Assembly: GCA_046537875.1 (NCBI GenBank)
Contig: JBKHJZ010000013.1
Location: 1 to 35,824, forward strand
Direction: 5' to 3'
Origin: JBKHJZ01 sp046537875
Lineage (GTDB): Bacteria; Actinomycetota; Acidimicrobiia; Acidimicrobiales; VFJN01
DNA: 35,824 nucleotides
This document shows positions 1 through 7,103 of this stretch, one piece after another (the stretch's first letter is position 1; every line of letters starts with the position of its first letter). The notes beneath the pieces are model-generated. The model was not told the DNA's origin and ran no database searches. It was given only the letters and a program-made list of their open reading frames with translations. A program made the translations under genes and the position numbers.

Positions 1-294
1 ACGACCGTGCCGGAGACCACCACCACGACCGCGCCCGACCCGACGACCACGTCGGTGCCGGAGACCACGACCACGACCCTCGGTGATGCGGACGCGGATC
101 GTACCGGCGAGGCCGGCGGCTTCGGCATCGAGGCCGGCGACACGGGAGGGTCCGAGCCGGAGCGGCAGGTCGGGGACGGCGACGGCGGGGACGAGGACGA
201 CGGTGGGGACGAGGACGACGGCGGGGACGACGGCGGGCACGAAGGCGAGGACGACAGCGGGGACGGCGAGCTCCAGGTGGCGTGGCGCGCCTGA
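1..294 (+). CDS. C-terminal end of a Thr-rich, acidic-tailed protein (partial)
   Basis: The reading frame is open from the first base, so the start lies outside the window. It begins with a Thr/Pro linker in which a VPETTTTT-type block occurs twice, and ends in a long Asp/Gly/Glu tail of GDEDDG repeats before a TGA at 292-294. The tail is coded by an 18-base tandem repeat (187-234). Thr-rich linkers of this kind are common in secreted or wall-associated actinobacterial proteins; localisation here is inference, as no signal peptide or catalytic domain is in view. The other frames give only Arg/Ala-rich shadow products. It converges on the thiolase-like gene with about 22 bases between them. 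Function unknown. Confidence 0.55.
   Translation, partial: TTVPETTTTTAPDPTTTSVPETTTTTLGDADADRTGEAGGFGIEAGDTGGSEPERQVGDGDGGDEDDGGDEDDGGDDGGHEGEDDSGDGELQVAWRA
187..234. repeat. 18-base tandem repeat coding an acidic GDEDDG tail
   Basis: The unit GGGGACGAGGACGACGGY occurs at 187-204 and 205-222, followed by a shortened copy to 234. It is in frame and encodes GDEDDG units in the partial protein, so length changes by whole units would keep the frame. Confidence 0.75.
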
Positions 295-316
295 CCCCCG
301 CACCGCGTGCGTCACA

Positions 317-1798
317 TCACAGCAACAGCGTGCCGTCGGCGTCGACCTTCACCGTGCGTCCGATCTGCTCGGCCCCCGATCGCAGCTCGGCCAGCGCTGC
401 GGCGTCGTCGGTCGTGGCCCAACAGCGCCGCCCGATTTCGGTCAGGCAGGCGGCGATCGCCCGCCGGGGCTCGCCGGCCCGGTCGTGCTCGACGGCCCAG
501 GCCTCGATCGTCGCGGGGCCCTCGTGGGTCTCGGCCAGCTCCCGGCCGGCGAAGCGGTCGACGGCCGCCTGCACGTCCCCGACCCGGAAGCCGCCCGCGG
601 GTGGCTCGGTGGAGTACAGGCCGAGCGCGTGCTTGGTGACGTACCCGCCGATGGCGGTGACCAGGCCGGGCGTCCCCGGATCCTCGCGGAGCACATGGCA
701 CATGGTGGCGACCGCGTGCGTCACGTAGTTGTTCCAGGGCCCGCCCGCGAACGAGAGCCCGCCGGTCACGGTGAGCTGCCGGTCGAGGCCGAGCCCGATC
801 TCGCCGGCGGCGATCTGCACGGCCGACGGGAAGCACGAGTAGAGGTCGACGTGGGCGAGGTCGTCGACCCCGCACCCGCCGAGATCGAGCAGCGCCCGCG
901 CGGCCAGGCGGATCGCAGGCGACGAGTGCAGGTCGGCGCGGTGGGAGACCGCGAGGTGGTCGTGGGCGCTGGCGGCGGCCACCGGGAACACCCACCGGTC
1001 GCGTGGCACGCCCAACGCCTCGGCCTGCCGGGCCGAGGCCATGAGCAGTCCCGCAGCCTGCTCGACCGCGTTGTTGGCGTTCATCACCTTGGTGTAGGGC
1101 CAGGTGATCCACCGGTTGCCGGGCGAAGCGGTCCGGACCTGCTCGGGGCTCAGCGCTTCGCGCACCCAGGCGTGCGGGTTGCCGGCGGCGACCGCGCTGA
1201 AGCGGGACCAGAGCTCGCCGAGGTGCACGAGGTGGTCGTCGATCGTCCGGCCGGCGGCGTGACGGACGGCCTGCTCGAACAGGGCGTAGACCTGGGCCGG
1301 CAGCACGATGCCCCTGGCCACCTCTGCGGGGTGGTGCATGTCGAAGTCGGCCGACGTGGTCCGGGCGGGCGGCACGGTGTCGTCCTGGACGGTCCAGTCC
1401 GGCGGGTTGTCGCGGGTCGCGGTGCGGGTCCGCCAGGCCTCGGCCCCGCAGATCGCCACGAGATCGGCGTCGCCGGCGGCGATGTCACGCGCGGCACCGG
1501 TCACCAGCGCCTGCGGCTCGTTGCCGCCCATCGGGCTGACGGCGGTGTCGGCCGGGCTGGCGCCCAGCCGGGCGGCCACGAGCGCGCCCGGGTCGCGGTA
1601 GCGGTGCGACAGGGTGCGGACCACTCGCACGGCGTCGAGGCGGCGCAGGCCGGCGCCGCCGGCGCCGCTGTCGCCGGCGGCCCTCCGCAGCACCTCGGCC
1701 ATCATGTCGGCGGGCTCGCAGGGGGGATCGCCCCGGTCGACGCGGTTCGACCACTGGCCGACGCCGATGATGACGGGCGTGCGGGGATCGAGCGCCAT
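317..1798 (-). CDS. Thiolase-like protein (putative acetyl-CoA acetyltransferase, SCP-x/Rv1867-like)
   Basis: A 493-residue protein of the thiolase fold that opens with MALDPRTPVIIGVGQ, typical of the actinobacterial thiolase-like group represented by M. tuberculosis Rv1867. Visible blocks are GGNEPQALV near residue 93, where thiolases carry the nucleophilic Cys, then DLYSCFPSAVQIAAGEIGL and GGLSFAGGPWNNYVTHAV toward the C-terminus. The usual Cys of the first block is absent, and the canonical GHPxGATG block is replaced by GGPWNNY, so a classical thiolytic reaction is doubtful. The substrate is unknown; a lipid or steroid acyl-CoA is only a guess. Start: ATG with AGGAGG six bases upstream. 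It is divergent from rpiB across 174 bases that hold an inverted repeat. Confidence 0.8.
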   Translation of the reverse strand: MALDPRTPVIIGVGQWSNRVDRGDPPCEPADMMAEVLRRAAGDSGAGGAGLRRLDAVRVVRTLSHRYRDPGALVAARLGASPADTAVSPMGGNEPQALVTGAARDIAAGDADLVAICGAEAWRTRTATRDNPPDWTVQDDTVPPARTTSADFDMHHPAEVARGIVLPAQVYALFEQAVRHAAGRTIDDHLVHLGELWSRFSAVAAGNPHAWVREALSPEQVRTASPGNRWITWPYTKVMNANNAVEQAAGLLMASARQAEALGVPRDRWVFPVAAASAHDHLAVSHRADLHSSPAIRLAARALLDLGGCGVDDLAHVDLYSCFPSAVQIAAGEIGLGLDRQLTVTGGLSFAGGPWNNYVTHAVATMCHVLREDPGTPGLVTAIGGYVTKHALGLYSTEPPAGGFRVGDVQAAVDRFAGRELAETHEGPATIEAWAVEHDRAGEPRRAIAACLTEIGRRCWATTDDAAALAELRSGAEQIGRTVKVDADGTLLL

Positions 1799-1819
1799 TC
1801 GGGCCTCCTGCGTGCGGCC

Positions 1820-1835
1820 TTGACCGGTGGGTCAA
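1820..1835. promoter_or_regulatory. Inverted repeat TTGACC-N4-GGTCAA, candidate operator
   Basis: Perfect 6-base arms (1820-1825 and 1830-1835) are separated by GGTG. The element abuts a candidate -10 of the thiolase-like gene (minus strand) and lies 22 bases before its start codon, a usual position for a repressor site. The cognate regulator is not in the window. Confidence 0.45.
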
Positions 1836-1863
1836 CATTAGGGACGGGCCGGCGGTCCTACAA
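1835..1863 (-). promoter_or_regulatory. Candidate promoter of the thiolase-like gene
   Basis: Read on the minus strand, TTGTAG (1863-1858) and TAATGT (1840-1835) are separated by exactly 17 bases. The match to the sigma-70-type consensus is partial. It stands out because the surrounding DNA is very GC-rich. Confidence 0.35.
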
Positions 1864-1864
1864 T
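1859..1864 (+). promoter_or_regulatory. Candidate -10 element (TACAAT) for rpiB
   Basis: TACAAT matches TATAAT at five of six bases. It lies about 110 bases before the rpiB start and overlaps the proposed -35 of the divergent gene, so the two promoters would compete. No good -35 is visible. Confidence 0.3.
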
Positions 1865-1972
1865 CCGGACAGCAACGCCGACCGGCGGTGCCGTGCGGGC
1901 CGGGCCCTGGCGGGCGCGGAGGCCCGGTGCCGAGCGGGCGGGACCATGCCGACGAGAGCACGGAGACGGCAG

Positions 1973-2416
1973 GTGCGCGTCGCCATCGCGTCTGACCACG
2001 CAGGATTCCGCCTCAAGAGCCACCTCATCGGGACCCTCCGCGCCCTGGGCCACGATGTCATCGACCTGGGCACCGACGGCGAGGAGCCGGTGGACTACCC
2101 GCCGCTCTGCGCCGCCGTGGGTCGGGCCGTCGCCAAGGGCGAGGTCGAGCGGGGGGTCGTGCTCGGTGGGTCCGGTCAGGGAGAGCAGATCGCCGCGAAC
2201 AAGGTGCGAGGCGTGCGCGCCGCCCTCTGCAACGACCTGTACACCGCCCGCATGTCACGCGAGCACAACGACGCCAACGTGCTCTCGATGGGCGGGCGGG
2301 TCGTCGCATCCGCCCTGGCCGACGAGATCCTCACGCTCTGGCTCGCCACACCGTTCGCCGGTGGTCGCCACCAGGGCCGCGTCGACCAGATCGCCGAGAT
2401 CGAGGACGAGGGATGA
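1973..2416 (+). CDS. rpiB: Ribose-5-phosphate isomerase B
   Basis: A 147-residue RpiB/LacAB-family isomerase interconverting ribose 5-phosphate and ribulose 5-phosphate in the pentose phosphate pathway. The N-terminus MRVAIASDHAGF and the anion-binding segment GGSGQGEQIAANKVRG are diagnostic. The latter is the M. tuberculosis-type variant, which lacks the E. coli active-site Cys. TPFAGGRHQGRVDQI near the end is also typical. I chose the GTG at 1973 because it gives the family N-terminus and has GGAG eight bases upstream; an in-frame ATG at 1946 would add nine Arg-rich residues. glyA follows after 51 bases and has its own -10-like element. Confidence 0.93.
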   Translation: MRVAIASDHAGFRLKSHLIGTLRALGHDVIDLGTDGEEPVDYPPLCAAVGRAVAKGEVERGVVLGGSGQGEQIAANKVRGVRAALCNDLYTARMSREHNDANVLSMGGRVVASALADEILTLWLATPFAGGRHQGRVDQIAEIEDEG

Positions 2417-2432
2417 CCGCGCGGCGCGGAAG

Positions 2433-2438
2433 TAGCCT
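2433..2438 (+). promoter_or_regulatory. Candidate -10 (TAGCCT) for glyA
   Basis: TAGCCT lies 29 bases before the glyA ATG, predicting a start near 2445 and a leader of about 23 bases that contains AGGAG at 2458-2462. Confidence 0.35.
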
Positions 2439-2467
2439 GCGACCGCCCCGATAGCCGAGGAGCCCCC

Positions 2468-3712
2468 ATGCCCTGGCCCGACGCCCACGACGACGAGCTG
2501 TTCGCCCTGATCGACCGCGAGGTCGAACGTCAGAACACCACGCTGCAGCTCATCGCCAGCGAGAACTTCACGTCGCCGGCCGTGTTGCGGGCCACCGGCT
2601 CGGTGCTCACCAACAAGTACAGCGAGGGCTACCCCTCGAAGCGCTACTACGGCGGCAACGAGGTCATCGACCAGGTCGAGGAGCTCGCCCGCGAGCGGGC
2701 CAAGGCGCTGTTCGGTGCCGACCACGCCAACGTGCAGCCCCACTCGGGGGCCAACGCCAACATGGCGGTCTACCTCGGCCTCCTCGAGCCGGGCGACACC
2801 ATCCTCGGTCTGCGCCTCGACCAGGGCGGTCATCTGACACACGGGTCGCCCGTCAACGCCAGCGGTCGGTTGTTCCGCTTCGTCTCCTACGGGGTGACGC
2901 CGAGCGACGAGCGCATCGACCTCGACCAGGTCCGCGATCTCGCCCACGAGCACCGCCCGAAGCTGATCGTCACCGGCGCGACGGCGTACCCCCGGACCAT
3001 CGACCCCGAGCCCTTCCGCCGGATCGCCGACGAGGTGGGGGCGCTCTACATGTTCGATGCCGCGCACCTGGCCGGCCTGATCGCGGGCGGGGTGCATCCC
3101 AACCCGGTGCCGTGGGCCGACGTGGTCACGTTCACCACGCACAAGACGCTGCGCGGGCCGCGTTCCGGCTGCATCCTGTCGCGGGCCGAGCTGGCCTCGC
3201 AGATCGACAAGTCGGTGTTCCCCGGCCTGCAGGGTGGACCGCTCGACCACGTCGTCGCCGCCAAGGCGGTGGCCTTCCACGAGGCGGCCCAGCCCGAGTT
3301 CGCCGGGTACGCGCGGCAGGTCGTCGCGAACGCCGCGGCGCTGGGCGAGAGCCTGGCAGGTGCGGGCTTCCGCCTGGTGTCCGGCGGCACCGACACCCAC
3401 CTGATGCTGGTCGACCTGCGGAGCTTCGACGCCGAGCTGTCGGGGAAGAAGGCCCGCGTGGCACTCGACCGATCGGGCATCAGCCTCAACGAGAACACCG
3501 TCCCCGACGACCCCCGGCCCCCGTACATCACCTCCGGCCTCCGGATCGGCACGCCGGCGGTCACCACCCAGGGGATGCGGGAGCCGGAGATGGCGCACAT
3601 CGGCGGGCTCATCCACCGGGTGCTCGAGCGGCGGGACGACGACAGCGAGGTCGCCGCCGTGCGGGACGACGTGCTGGCGCTCTGCTCGAAGTACGCGCCG
3701 TACCCGGCGTAG
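2468..3712 (+). CDS. glyA: Serine hydroxymethyltransferase
   Basis: A 414-residue PLP enzyme that interconverts serine and glycine with transfer of a one-carbon unit to tetrahydrofolate in the cytosol. Family landmarks are LIASENFTSPAVL and NKYSEGYPSKRYYGG near the N-terminus, HSGANANMAVY, HLTHGSPVN, and TTHKTLRGPRSG containing the PLP lysine (Lys226). The length is normal for the family. The ATG has AGGAG five bases upstream. The wecA-like gene starts 14 bases after the stop, so the two are probably co-transcribed. Confidence 0.97.
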   Translation: MPWPDAHDDELFALIDREVERQNTTLQLIASENFTSPAVLRATGSVLTNKYSEGYPSKRYYGGNEVIDQVEELARERAKALFGADHANVQPHSGANANMAVYLGLLEPGDTILGLRLDQGGHLTHGSPVNASGRLFRFVSYGVTPSDERIDLDQVRDLAHEHRPKLIVTGATAYPRTIDPEPFRRIADEVGALYMFDAAHLAGLIAGGVHPNPVPWADVVTFTTHKTLRGPRSGCILSRAELASQIDKSVFPGLQGGPLDHVVAAKAVAFHEAAQPEFAGYARQVVANAAALGESLAGAGFRLVSGGTDTHLMLVDLRSFDAELSGKKARVALDRSGISLNENTVPDDPRPPYITSGLRIGTPAVTTQGMREPEMAHIGGLIHRVLERRDDDSEVAAVRDDVLALCSKYAPYPA

Positions 3713-3726
3713 CCGGGCGTCGGACG

Positions 3727-4926
3727 GTGCTCGGCTACCTCGCGGTCATCGGAGCGGCGTTCGTCGTCAGCTGCGCGTCGATGCCGCTGCTGCGCAGGCT
3801 GTCGTACCGCACCGGGGCGATCGTCCACCCGGACCCCCGGCGGATCCACACCCGCCCGACCCCGCTCCTCGGCGGGGCGGGCATCGTGGCCGGGTTCCTC
3901 GTCGGCTTCGGCGTGGCCTACCTGACCGGCGAGTTCAGCGCGGTCTTCCGGACGATCGCACCGCCGCTCGGCGTGGTGCTGGCGACCGTGACGATCTTCG
4001 CGGTGGGCCAGCTCGACGACGTCCGGGACGTGTCGGCACCGGCGAAGACGGCGGGGTCGGTGCTGGCGGGCAGCGGCCTCGCCATCGCCGGTGTGGCCAT
4101 CCTGTTCTTCCGCATCCCGTTCGTGGGGCTGGTGGCGCTGCCGCCCGACCTGTCCACGCTGATCACCGTGCTCTGGGTGGTCGGGATGGCCCAGGCCGTG
4201 AACCTGATCGACGGTCTCGACGGCCTGGCCGCGGGGGTGGTGGCGATCGCCTCCGGGGCGATGCTGCTGTTCGCCGAGCACCTCGACAACGACGGGGCCA
4301 TCGGCGACGACAACATCGGTGCGCTCATCGCCGCCTGCGTCCTGGGTGCCTGCCTCGGCTACCTCCCCTGGAACGTCCACCCGGCGAAGTTGTTCATGGG
4401 GGACGCGGGCGCGCTCACGCTCGGGCTGCTCATGGCGGCCGCCACGATCGCCATCGGCGGCAACACCGACGCCGAGGTGATCGGCCAGACCTACTTCTTC
4501 TTCGCCCCCCTGTTCCTGGTCCTCGTCATCCTCGGCGTGCCGATCCTCGACACGGTCTGGGCGTTGCTGCGCCGCGCCCGGGGCGGTGGGGGCCTGACGA
4601 TCGCCGACAAGGAGCACCTGCACCACCGGCTCATGCGCCTGGGCCACGGGCACCGCCGGAGCGTGATCATCCTGTGGACCTGGACGGGTCTGCTGTCGGC
4701 GGTGGTGCTGCTGCCGGTGTACACGGGGGAGGGGGCGTCGTTCGTGCCCGTGGCGGTCGCCGCCCTGGGGCTGCTCCTCTACACGCTGTTCGCCCCGGGG
4801 GTGCGGGCCGCCCGGCGCGGAACCGAGGAGCGGACCGCCGGAGAGCCGGCCCCCGACGTGGCGGAGCGCCGTCGTGAGGATGTGCGCCGGCACGCCGGTG
4901 CGGTCGGCGGGCCGCCCATGCCGTGA
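3727..4926 (+). CDS. wecA: WecA/MraY-family undecaprenyl-phosphate sugar-1-phosphate transferase
   Basis: A 399-residue polytopic membrane protein of glycosyltransferase family 4, which moves a sugar-1-phosphate (usually GlcNAc-1-P) from a UDP-sugar to decaprenyl or undecaprenyl phosphate to start envelope glycan assembly. Landmarks are GQLDD (Asp97-98), NLIDGLDGLAAG (159-170), LFMGDAG (222-228) and HLHHRL (297-302), the WecA-type cytosolic His motif. About ten hydrophobic segments are present. The frame runs upstream through glyA without a stop; the GTG at 3727 is the first sensible start after the glyA stop and gives a membrane-spanning N-terminus. Its position just before the atp operon resembles the M. 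tuberculosis Rv1302 (wecA)-atpB neighbourhood. Sugar specificity is unproven. Confidence 0.88.
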   Translation: MLGYLAVIGAAFVVSCASMPLLRRLSYRTGAIVHPDPRRIHTRPTPLLGGAGIVAGFLVGFGVAYLTGEFSAVFRTIAPPLGVVLATVTIFAVGQLDDVRDVSAPAKTAGSVLAGSGLAIAGVAILFFRIPFVGLVALPPDLSTLITVLWVVGMAQAVNLIDGLDGLAAGVVAIASGAMLLFAEHLDNDGAIGDDNIGALIAACVLGACLGYLPWNVHPAKLFMGDAGALTLGLLMAAATIAIGGNTDAEVIGQTYFFFAPLFLVLVILGVPILDTVWALLRRARGGGGLTIADKEHLHHRLMRLGHGHRRSVIILWTWTGLLSAVVLLPVYTGEGASFVPVAVAALGLLLYTLFAPGVRAARRGTEERTAGEPAPDVAERRREDVRRHAGAVGGPPMP

Positions 4927-4943
4927 CCACCCAGCACGGTTGC

Positions 4944-4949
4944 TAACCT
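4944..4949 (+). promoter_or_regulatory. Candidate extended -10 (TGC-TAACCT) for the atp operon
   Basis: TAACCT preceded by TGC lies 18 bases after the wecA stop and would give a leader of roughly 100 bases. A second candidate, TTGCAG (4974-4979), 18 bases, TAGATT (4998-5003), lies downstream. The stretch 4927-5059 holds no gene and is the likely control region of the operon. Confidence 0.35.
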
Positions 4950-5059
4950 GCCGCGCCGTTCGGGTCTGCGGATTTGCAGGTGGGTCGCCCCGCTCCGTAG
5001 ATTGCGAATCGCTTCACAAGCGCAGCGACGGGTGGTCGTCGCCAGGCATCGGGGTTCCC

Positions 5060-5464
5060 GTGTTCGATCTCGCAGCGAGGCGAAAGCTCAACCGCGGCCA
5101 CGACGACGGCTTCGCGCGCGCGGTGGAGATCGTGCTGACCCCGCTGCTGTTCGGCCTGGCGGGCCGCGCCCTCGACGGCTGGCTGGGCACGCGCCCCGCC
5201 TTCATGCTGGCGCTCGGCGCGTTCGGCGCCGCCGGGATCTTCGTCAAGATCTGGCTGCGGTACGACCGCCAGATGCGCGCCGAGGAGGCTGCGGTGCCGA
5301 CCCGGCGGGGGATCGTGGTGACGCCACCCCCGGAGAAGCCCGACACCGGCATCGTCGTGCCCCGGGGCACGCGGGAACCGTCCGGCACGCGGGAAGCGCC
5401 CGTCACGCCCGGACCGCCCGTCACGCCCGGACCGCCGGGCGCGACCGCCGGGGGCGCCCGGTGA
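5060..5464 (+). CDS. AtpZ/AtpI-like membrane protein (ATP synthase gene-1 family) with a repeat tail
   Basis: About 134 residues. The core has two hydrophobic hairpin segments, roughly VEIVLTPLLFGLAGRALDGWLGT and an FMLALGAFGAAGIFVKIW stretch. This is the pattern of the small AtpZ-type proteins encoded first in atp operons and implicated in assembly of the rotor ring or in Mg2+ transport. The C-terminus is a 6-residue repeat tail rich in Pro, Gly and Thr. The GTG at 5060 is chosen because it starts just before the conserved core; no strong Shine-Dalgarno sequence is visible and an upstream start is possible. It overlaps the next gene by four bases (GTGA). Confidence 0.65.
   Translation: MFDLAARRKLNRGHDDGFARAVEIVLTPLLFGLAGRALDGWLGTRPAFMLALGAFGAAGIFVKIWLRYDRQMRAEEAAVPTRRGIVVTPPPEKPDTGIVVPRGTREPSGTREAPVTPGPPVTPGPPGATAGGAR
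5366..5434. repeat. 18-base-period repeat in the tail of the AtpZ-like gene
   Basis: GGCACGCGGGAA occurs at 5366-5377 and 5384-5395 (period 18), followed by the 18-mer CCCGTCACGCCCGGACCG at 5399-5416 and exactly again at 5417-5434. In frame this reads as GTREPS/GTREAP then PVTPGP twice. Confidence 0.75.
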
Positions 5465-5919
5465 GCGCTCCCTCATCGGCAGGGCGTGCGCCGGACGCGC
5501 CCGCACCCGAGCCCGAGGTCGCGGCCGACATGGTGCGCCGGGCCCTGCCGTACGCACCCGTGCTCGTGGCCCTCGCGGCGATCCCCTGGGGCGTCGCGGG
5601 CGCCGCCTCCACCGCGTACGCCGTCGCGATCGTGGTGGCCAACTTCCTGCTCGCCGCCTACCTGCTCGCCACCGCGGCACGCATCAGCTACACGCTGATG
5701 ATGGGCGTGGCGCTGGCCGGCTACCTGCTCCGCCTCGGGCTGATCGCCCTGGCCGTGTTCGCGGTGCGGGACGCCGGGTGGGTCGAGCCCGTCCCGCTGG
5801 GCGCGACCCTGATCATCACCCATCTCGGGCTCCTGCTGTGGGAGCTCAGGTACGTCTCGGCATCGCTCGCCTTCCCGGGCCTCAAGCCCGGTGCCACCAA
5901 GGAGACTGCGTCCCGGTGA
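5461..5919 (+). CDS. AtpI-like ATP synthase accessory membrane protein
   Basis: About 152 residues: a short Pro/Ala-rich cytosolic N-terminus and four hydrophobic segments, including ALPYAPVLVALAAIPWGVAG, AYAVAIVVANFLLAAYLLA, TLMMGVALAGYLLRLGLIALAVFAV and LGATLIITHLGLLLWEL. Position between the AtpZ-like gene and atpB, size and topology fit the ATP synthase protein I family, which helps assemble the c-ring. Sequence in this family diverges quickly, so the call rests mostly on context and topology. The GTG start overlaps the previous stop, and its own stop overlaps the atpB start (GTGA), indicating translational coupling. Confidence 0.7.
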   Translation: MSAPSSAGRAPDAPAPEPEVAADMVRRALPYAPVLVALAAIPWGVAGAASTAYAVAIVVANFLLAAYLLATAARISYTLMMGVALAGYLLRLGLIALAVFAVRDAGWVEPVPLGATLIITHLGLLLWELRYVSASLAFPGLKPGATKETASR

Positions 5920-6677
5920 TCCTCGGCCTGGAGTTCCCGCCCCTCAGCCACATCGTCAACTGGCCCGAGGTCGTCGGCGACGACATCTGGGGCATCAACA
6001 AGGTGGTGCTGGTCTACGCCCTGGCTGCGGCGCTGACCATCCTGATCTTCCGGCTCGGCGACAAGAAGCAGCTGGTGCCGACCGGCCCCCAGAACTTCGC
6101 CGAGATGTCGGTGGAGTTCATCGACAACCAGATCTCGCTGCCCGGCATGGGCACCGACGGCCTGCGGTGGACCCCCTACTTCACCTCGCTGTTCTTCTTC
6201 ATCTTCTTCGCCAACATCTTCGAGATCGTCCCGTTCATCCAGATGCCGGCCACGGCGCGCATCGCGCTGCCGCTGTTCCTGGCGCTCCTGACCTACGTCC
6301 TCTACCACGGCGCCGGCATCAAGGAGCACGGGCCCCTCGGGTACCTGAAGCACCGGACCGTGCCGCCGGGCGTCCCCAAGGCGCTGCTGATCCTGGTGGT
6401 GCCCATCGAGCTGCTGATCAACTTCGTGATCACGCCGTTCACCCACACCGTCCGTCTCTTCGCCAACCTGCTGGCCGGCCACATCCTGCTCGTCACGTTC
6501 GCCGTGCTGACGGCGTCGCTGTGGACCACGGAGTGGTACGCGGTGATCCTGCCCCTGCCCTTCCTCGGCGTCATCTTCTTCACCGCGTTCGAGATCCTCG
6601 TCTCGTTCCTCCAGGCCTACGTCTTCACGCTGCTCGCCTCCGTCTACGTCGGGCTGGCCGTCGCCCACGACCACTGA
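5916..6677 (+). CDS. atpB: ATP synthase F0 subunit a
   Basis: A 253-residue membrane protein forming the two proton half-channels beside the c-ring. The diagnostic segment HTVRLFANLLAGHILL holds the essential arginine (Arg180), and the last helix region FEILVSFLQAYVFTLLASVYVGLA is typical. Five or six hydrophobic helices are visible. Start: GTG overlapping the AtpI-like stop, with GGAG eleven bases upstream. It is followed by 150 bases without a gene before atpE. Confidence 0.95.
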   Translation: MILGLEFPPLSHIVNWPEVVGDDIWGINKVVLVYALAAALTILIFRLGDKKQLVPTGPQNFAEMSVEFIDNQISLPGMGTDGLRWTPYFTSLFFFIFFANIFEIVPFIQMPATARIALPLFLALLTYVLYHGAGIKEHGPLGYLKHRTVPPGVPKALLILVVPIELLINFVITPFTHTVRLFANLLAGHILLVTFAVLTASLWTTEWYAVILPLPFLGVIFFTAFEILVSFLQAYVFTLLASVYVGLAVAHDH

Positions 6678-6827
6678 GCGCCGACCACGGGACCATGACC
6701 TCCCCGCCCCCGCCGCCACCCGCCCGGCACCGCCCCCGCACTGCGGCCACCGCCGGCCGCGCCCCCAGTCCGCCGACCGACCTCTGACACCCGTCCCCGA
6801 CGACCACAACAGGAGAAGGAAAGCGAC

Positions 6828-7085
6828 ATGCTTGCCAACCTGTCCATCCTGGCCCAGGAGGCCGCGGGTGGCATCGACAACACCGGCCTGGCCGCATTGA
6901 CCTACGGCTTGGGCGCCATCGGCCCCGGCATCGGCATCGGCTACCTCGTCGGCCAGTCGGTCCAGGCCATGGCCCGCCAGCCCGAAGCCGCCGGCATGGT
7001 GCGCACCACCATGTTCCTGGGCATCGCGTTCACCGAGGCGCTCGCCCTCATCGGCTTCGTCGTGTTCTTCCTCGGCCAGGGCTGA
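6828..7085 (+). CDS. atpE: ATP synthase F0 subunit c
   Basis: An 85-residue two-helix proteolipid forming the rotor ring. Helix 1 has the glycine motif GLGAIGPGIGIGYLVGQ, the polar loop is ARQPE, and helix 2 carries the ion-binding carboxylate Glu70 in FTEALALIGFVVFF. I do not see the Gln/Glu-Ser set of Na+-binding c subunits, so protons are the likely ion. A purine-rich AGGAGAAGGAAAG precedes the ATG, the strongest ribosome-binding region in the operon, in keeping with the high c-subunit copy number. Confidence 0.97.
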   Translation: MLANLSILAQEAAGGIDNTGLAALTYGLGAIGPGIGIGYLVGQSVQAMARQPEAAGMVRTTMFLGIAFTEALALIGFVVFFLGQG

Positions 7086-7103
7086 GCGGAGGCCGATCGC
7101 GCC

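Noticed and set aside
83..1972. The long in-frame extension upstream of rpiB
   Set aside because: It runs antisense through the thiolase-like gene. The RpiB family N-terminus and a GGAG site place the start at GTG 1973.
3112..3726. N-terminal extension of the WecA-like frame through glyA
   Set aside because: Out-of-frame shadow of glyA; the translated part is Arg-rich, and the membrane protein begins naturally at GTG 3727.
6694..6787. A short Pro-rich frame in the atpB-atpE gap (ATG 6694)
   Set aside because: About 30 residues, low complexity, no Shine-Dalgarno sequence, and the reading is explained by C-rich spacer DNA.
6828..7085. Possible Na+-coupled ATP synthase
   Set aside because: The c subunit has Glu70 in FTEALALIG without the extra Gln and Ser/Thr ligands of Na+-binding c subunits.
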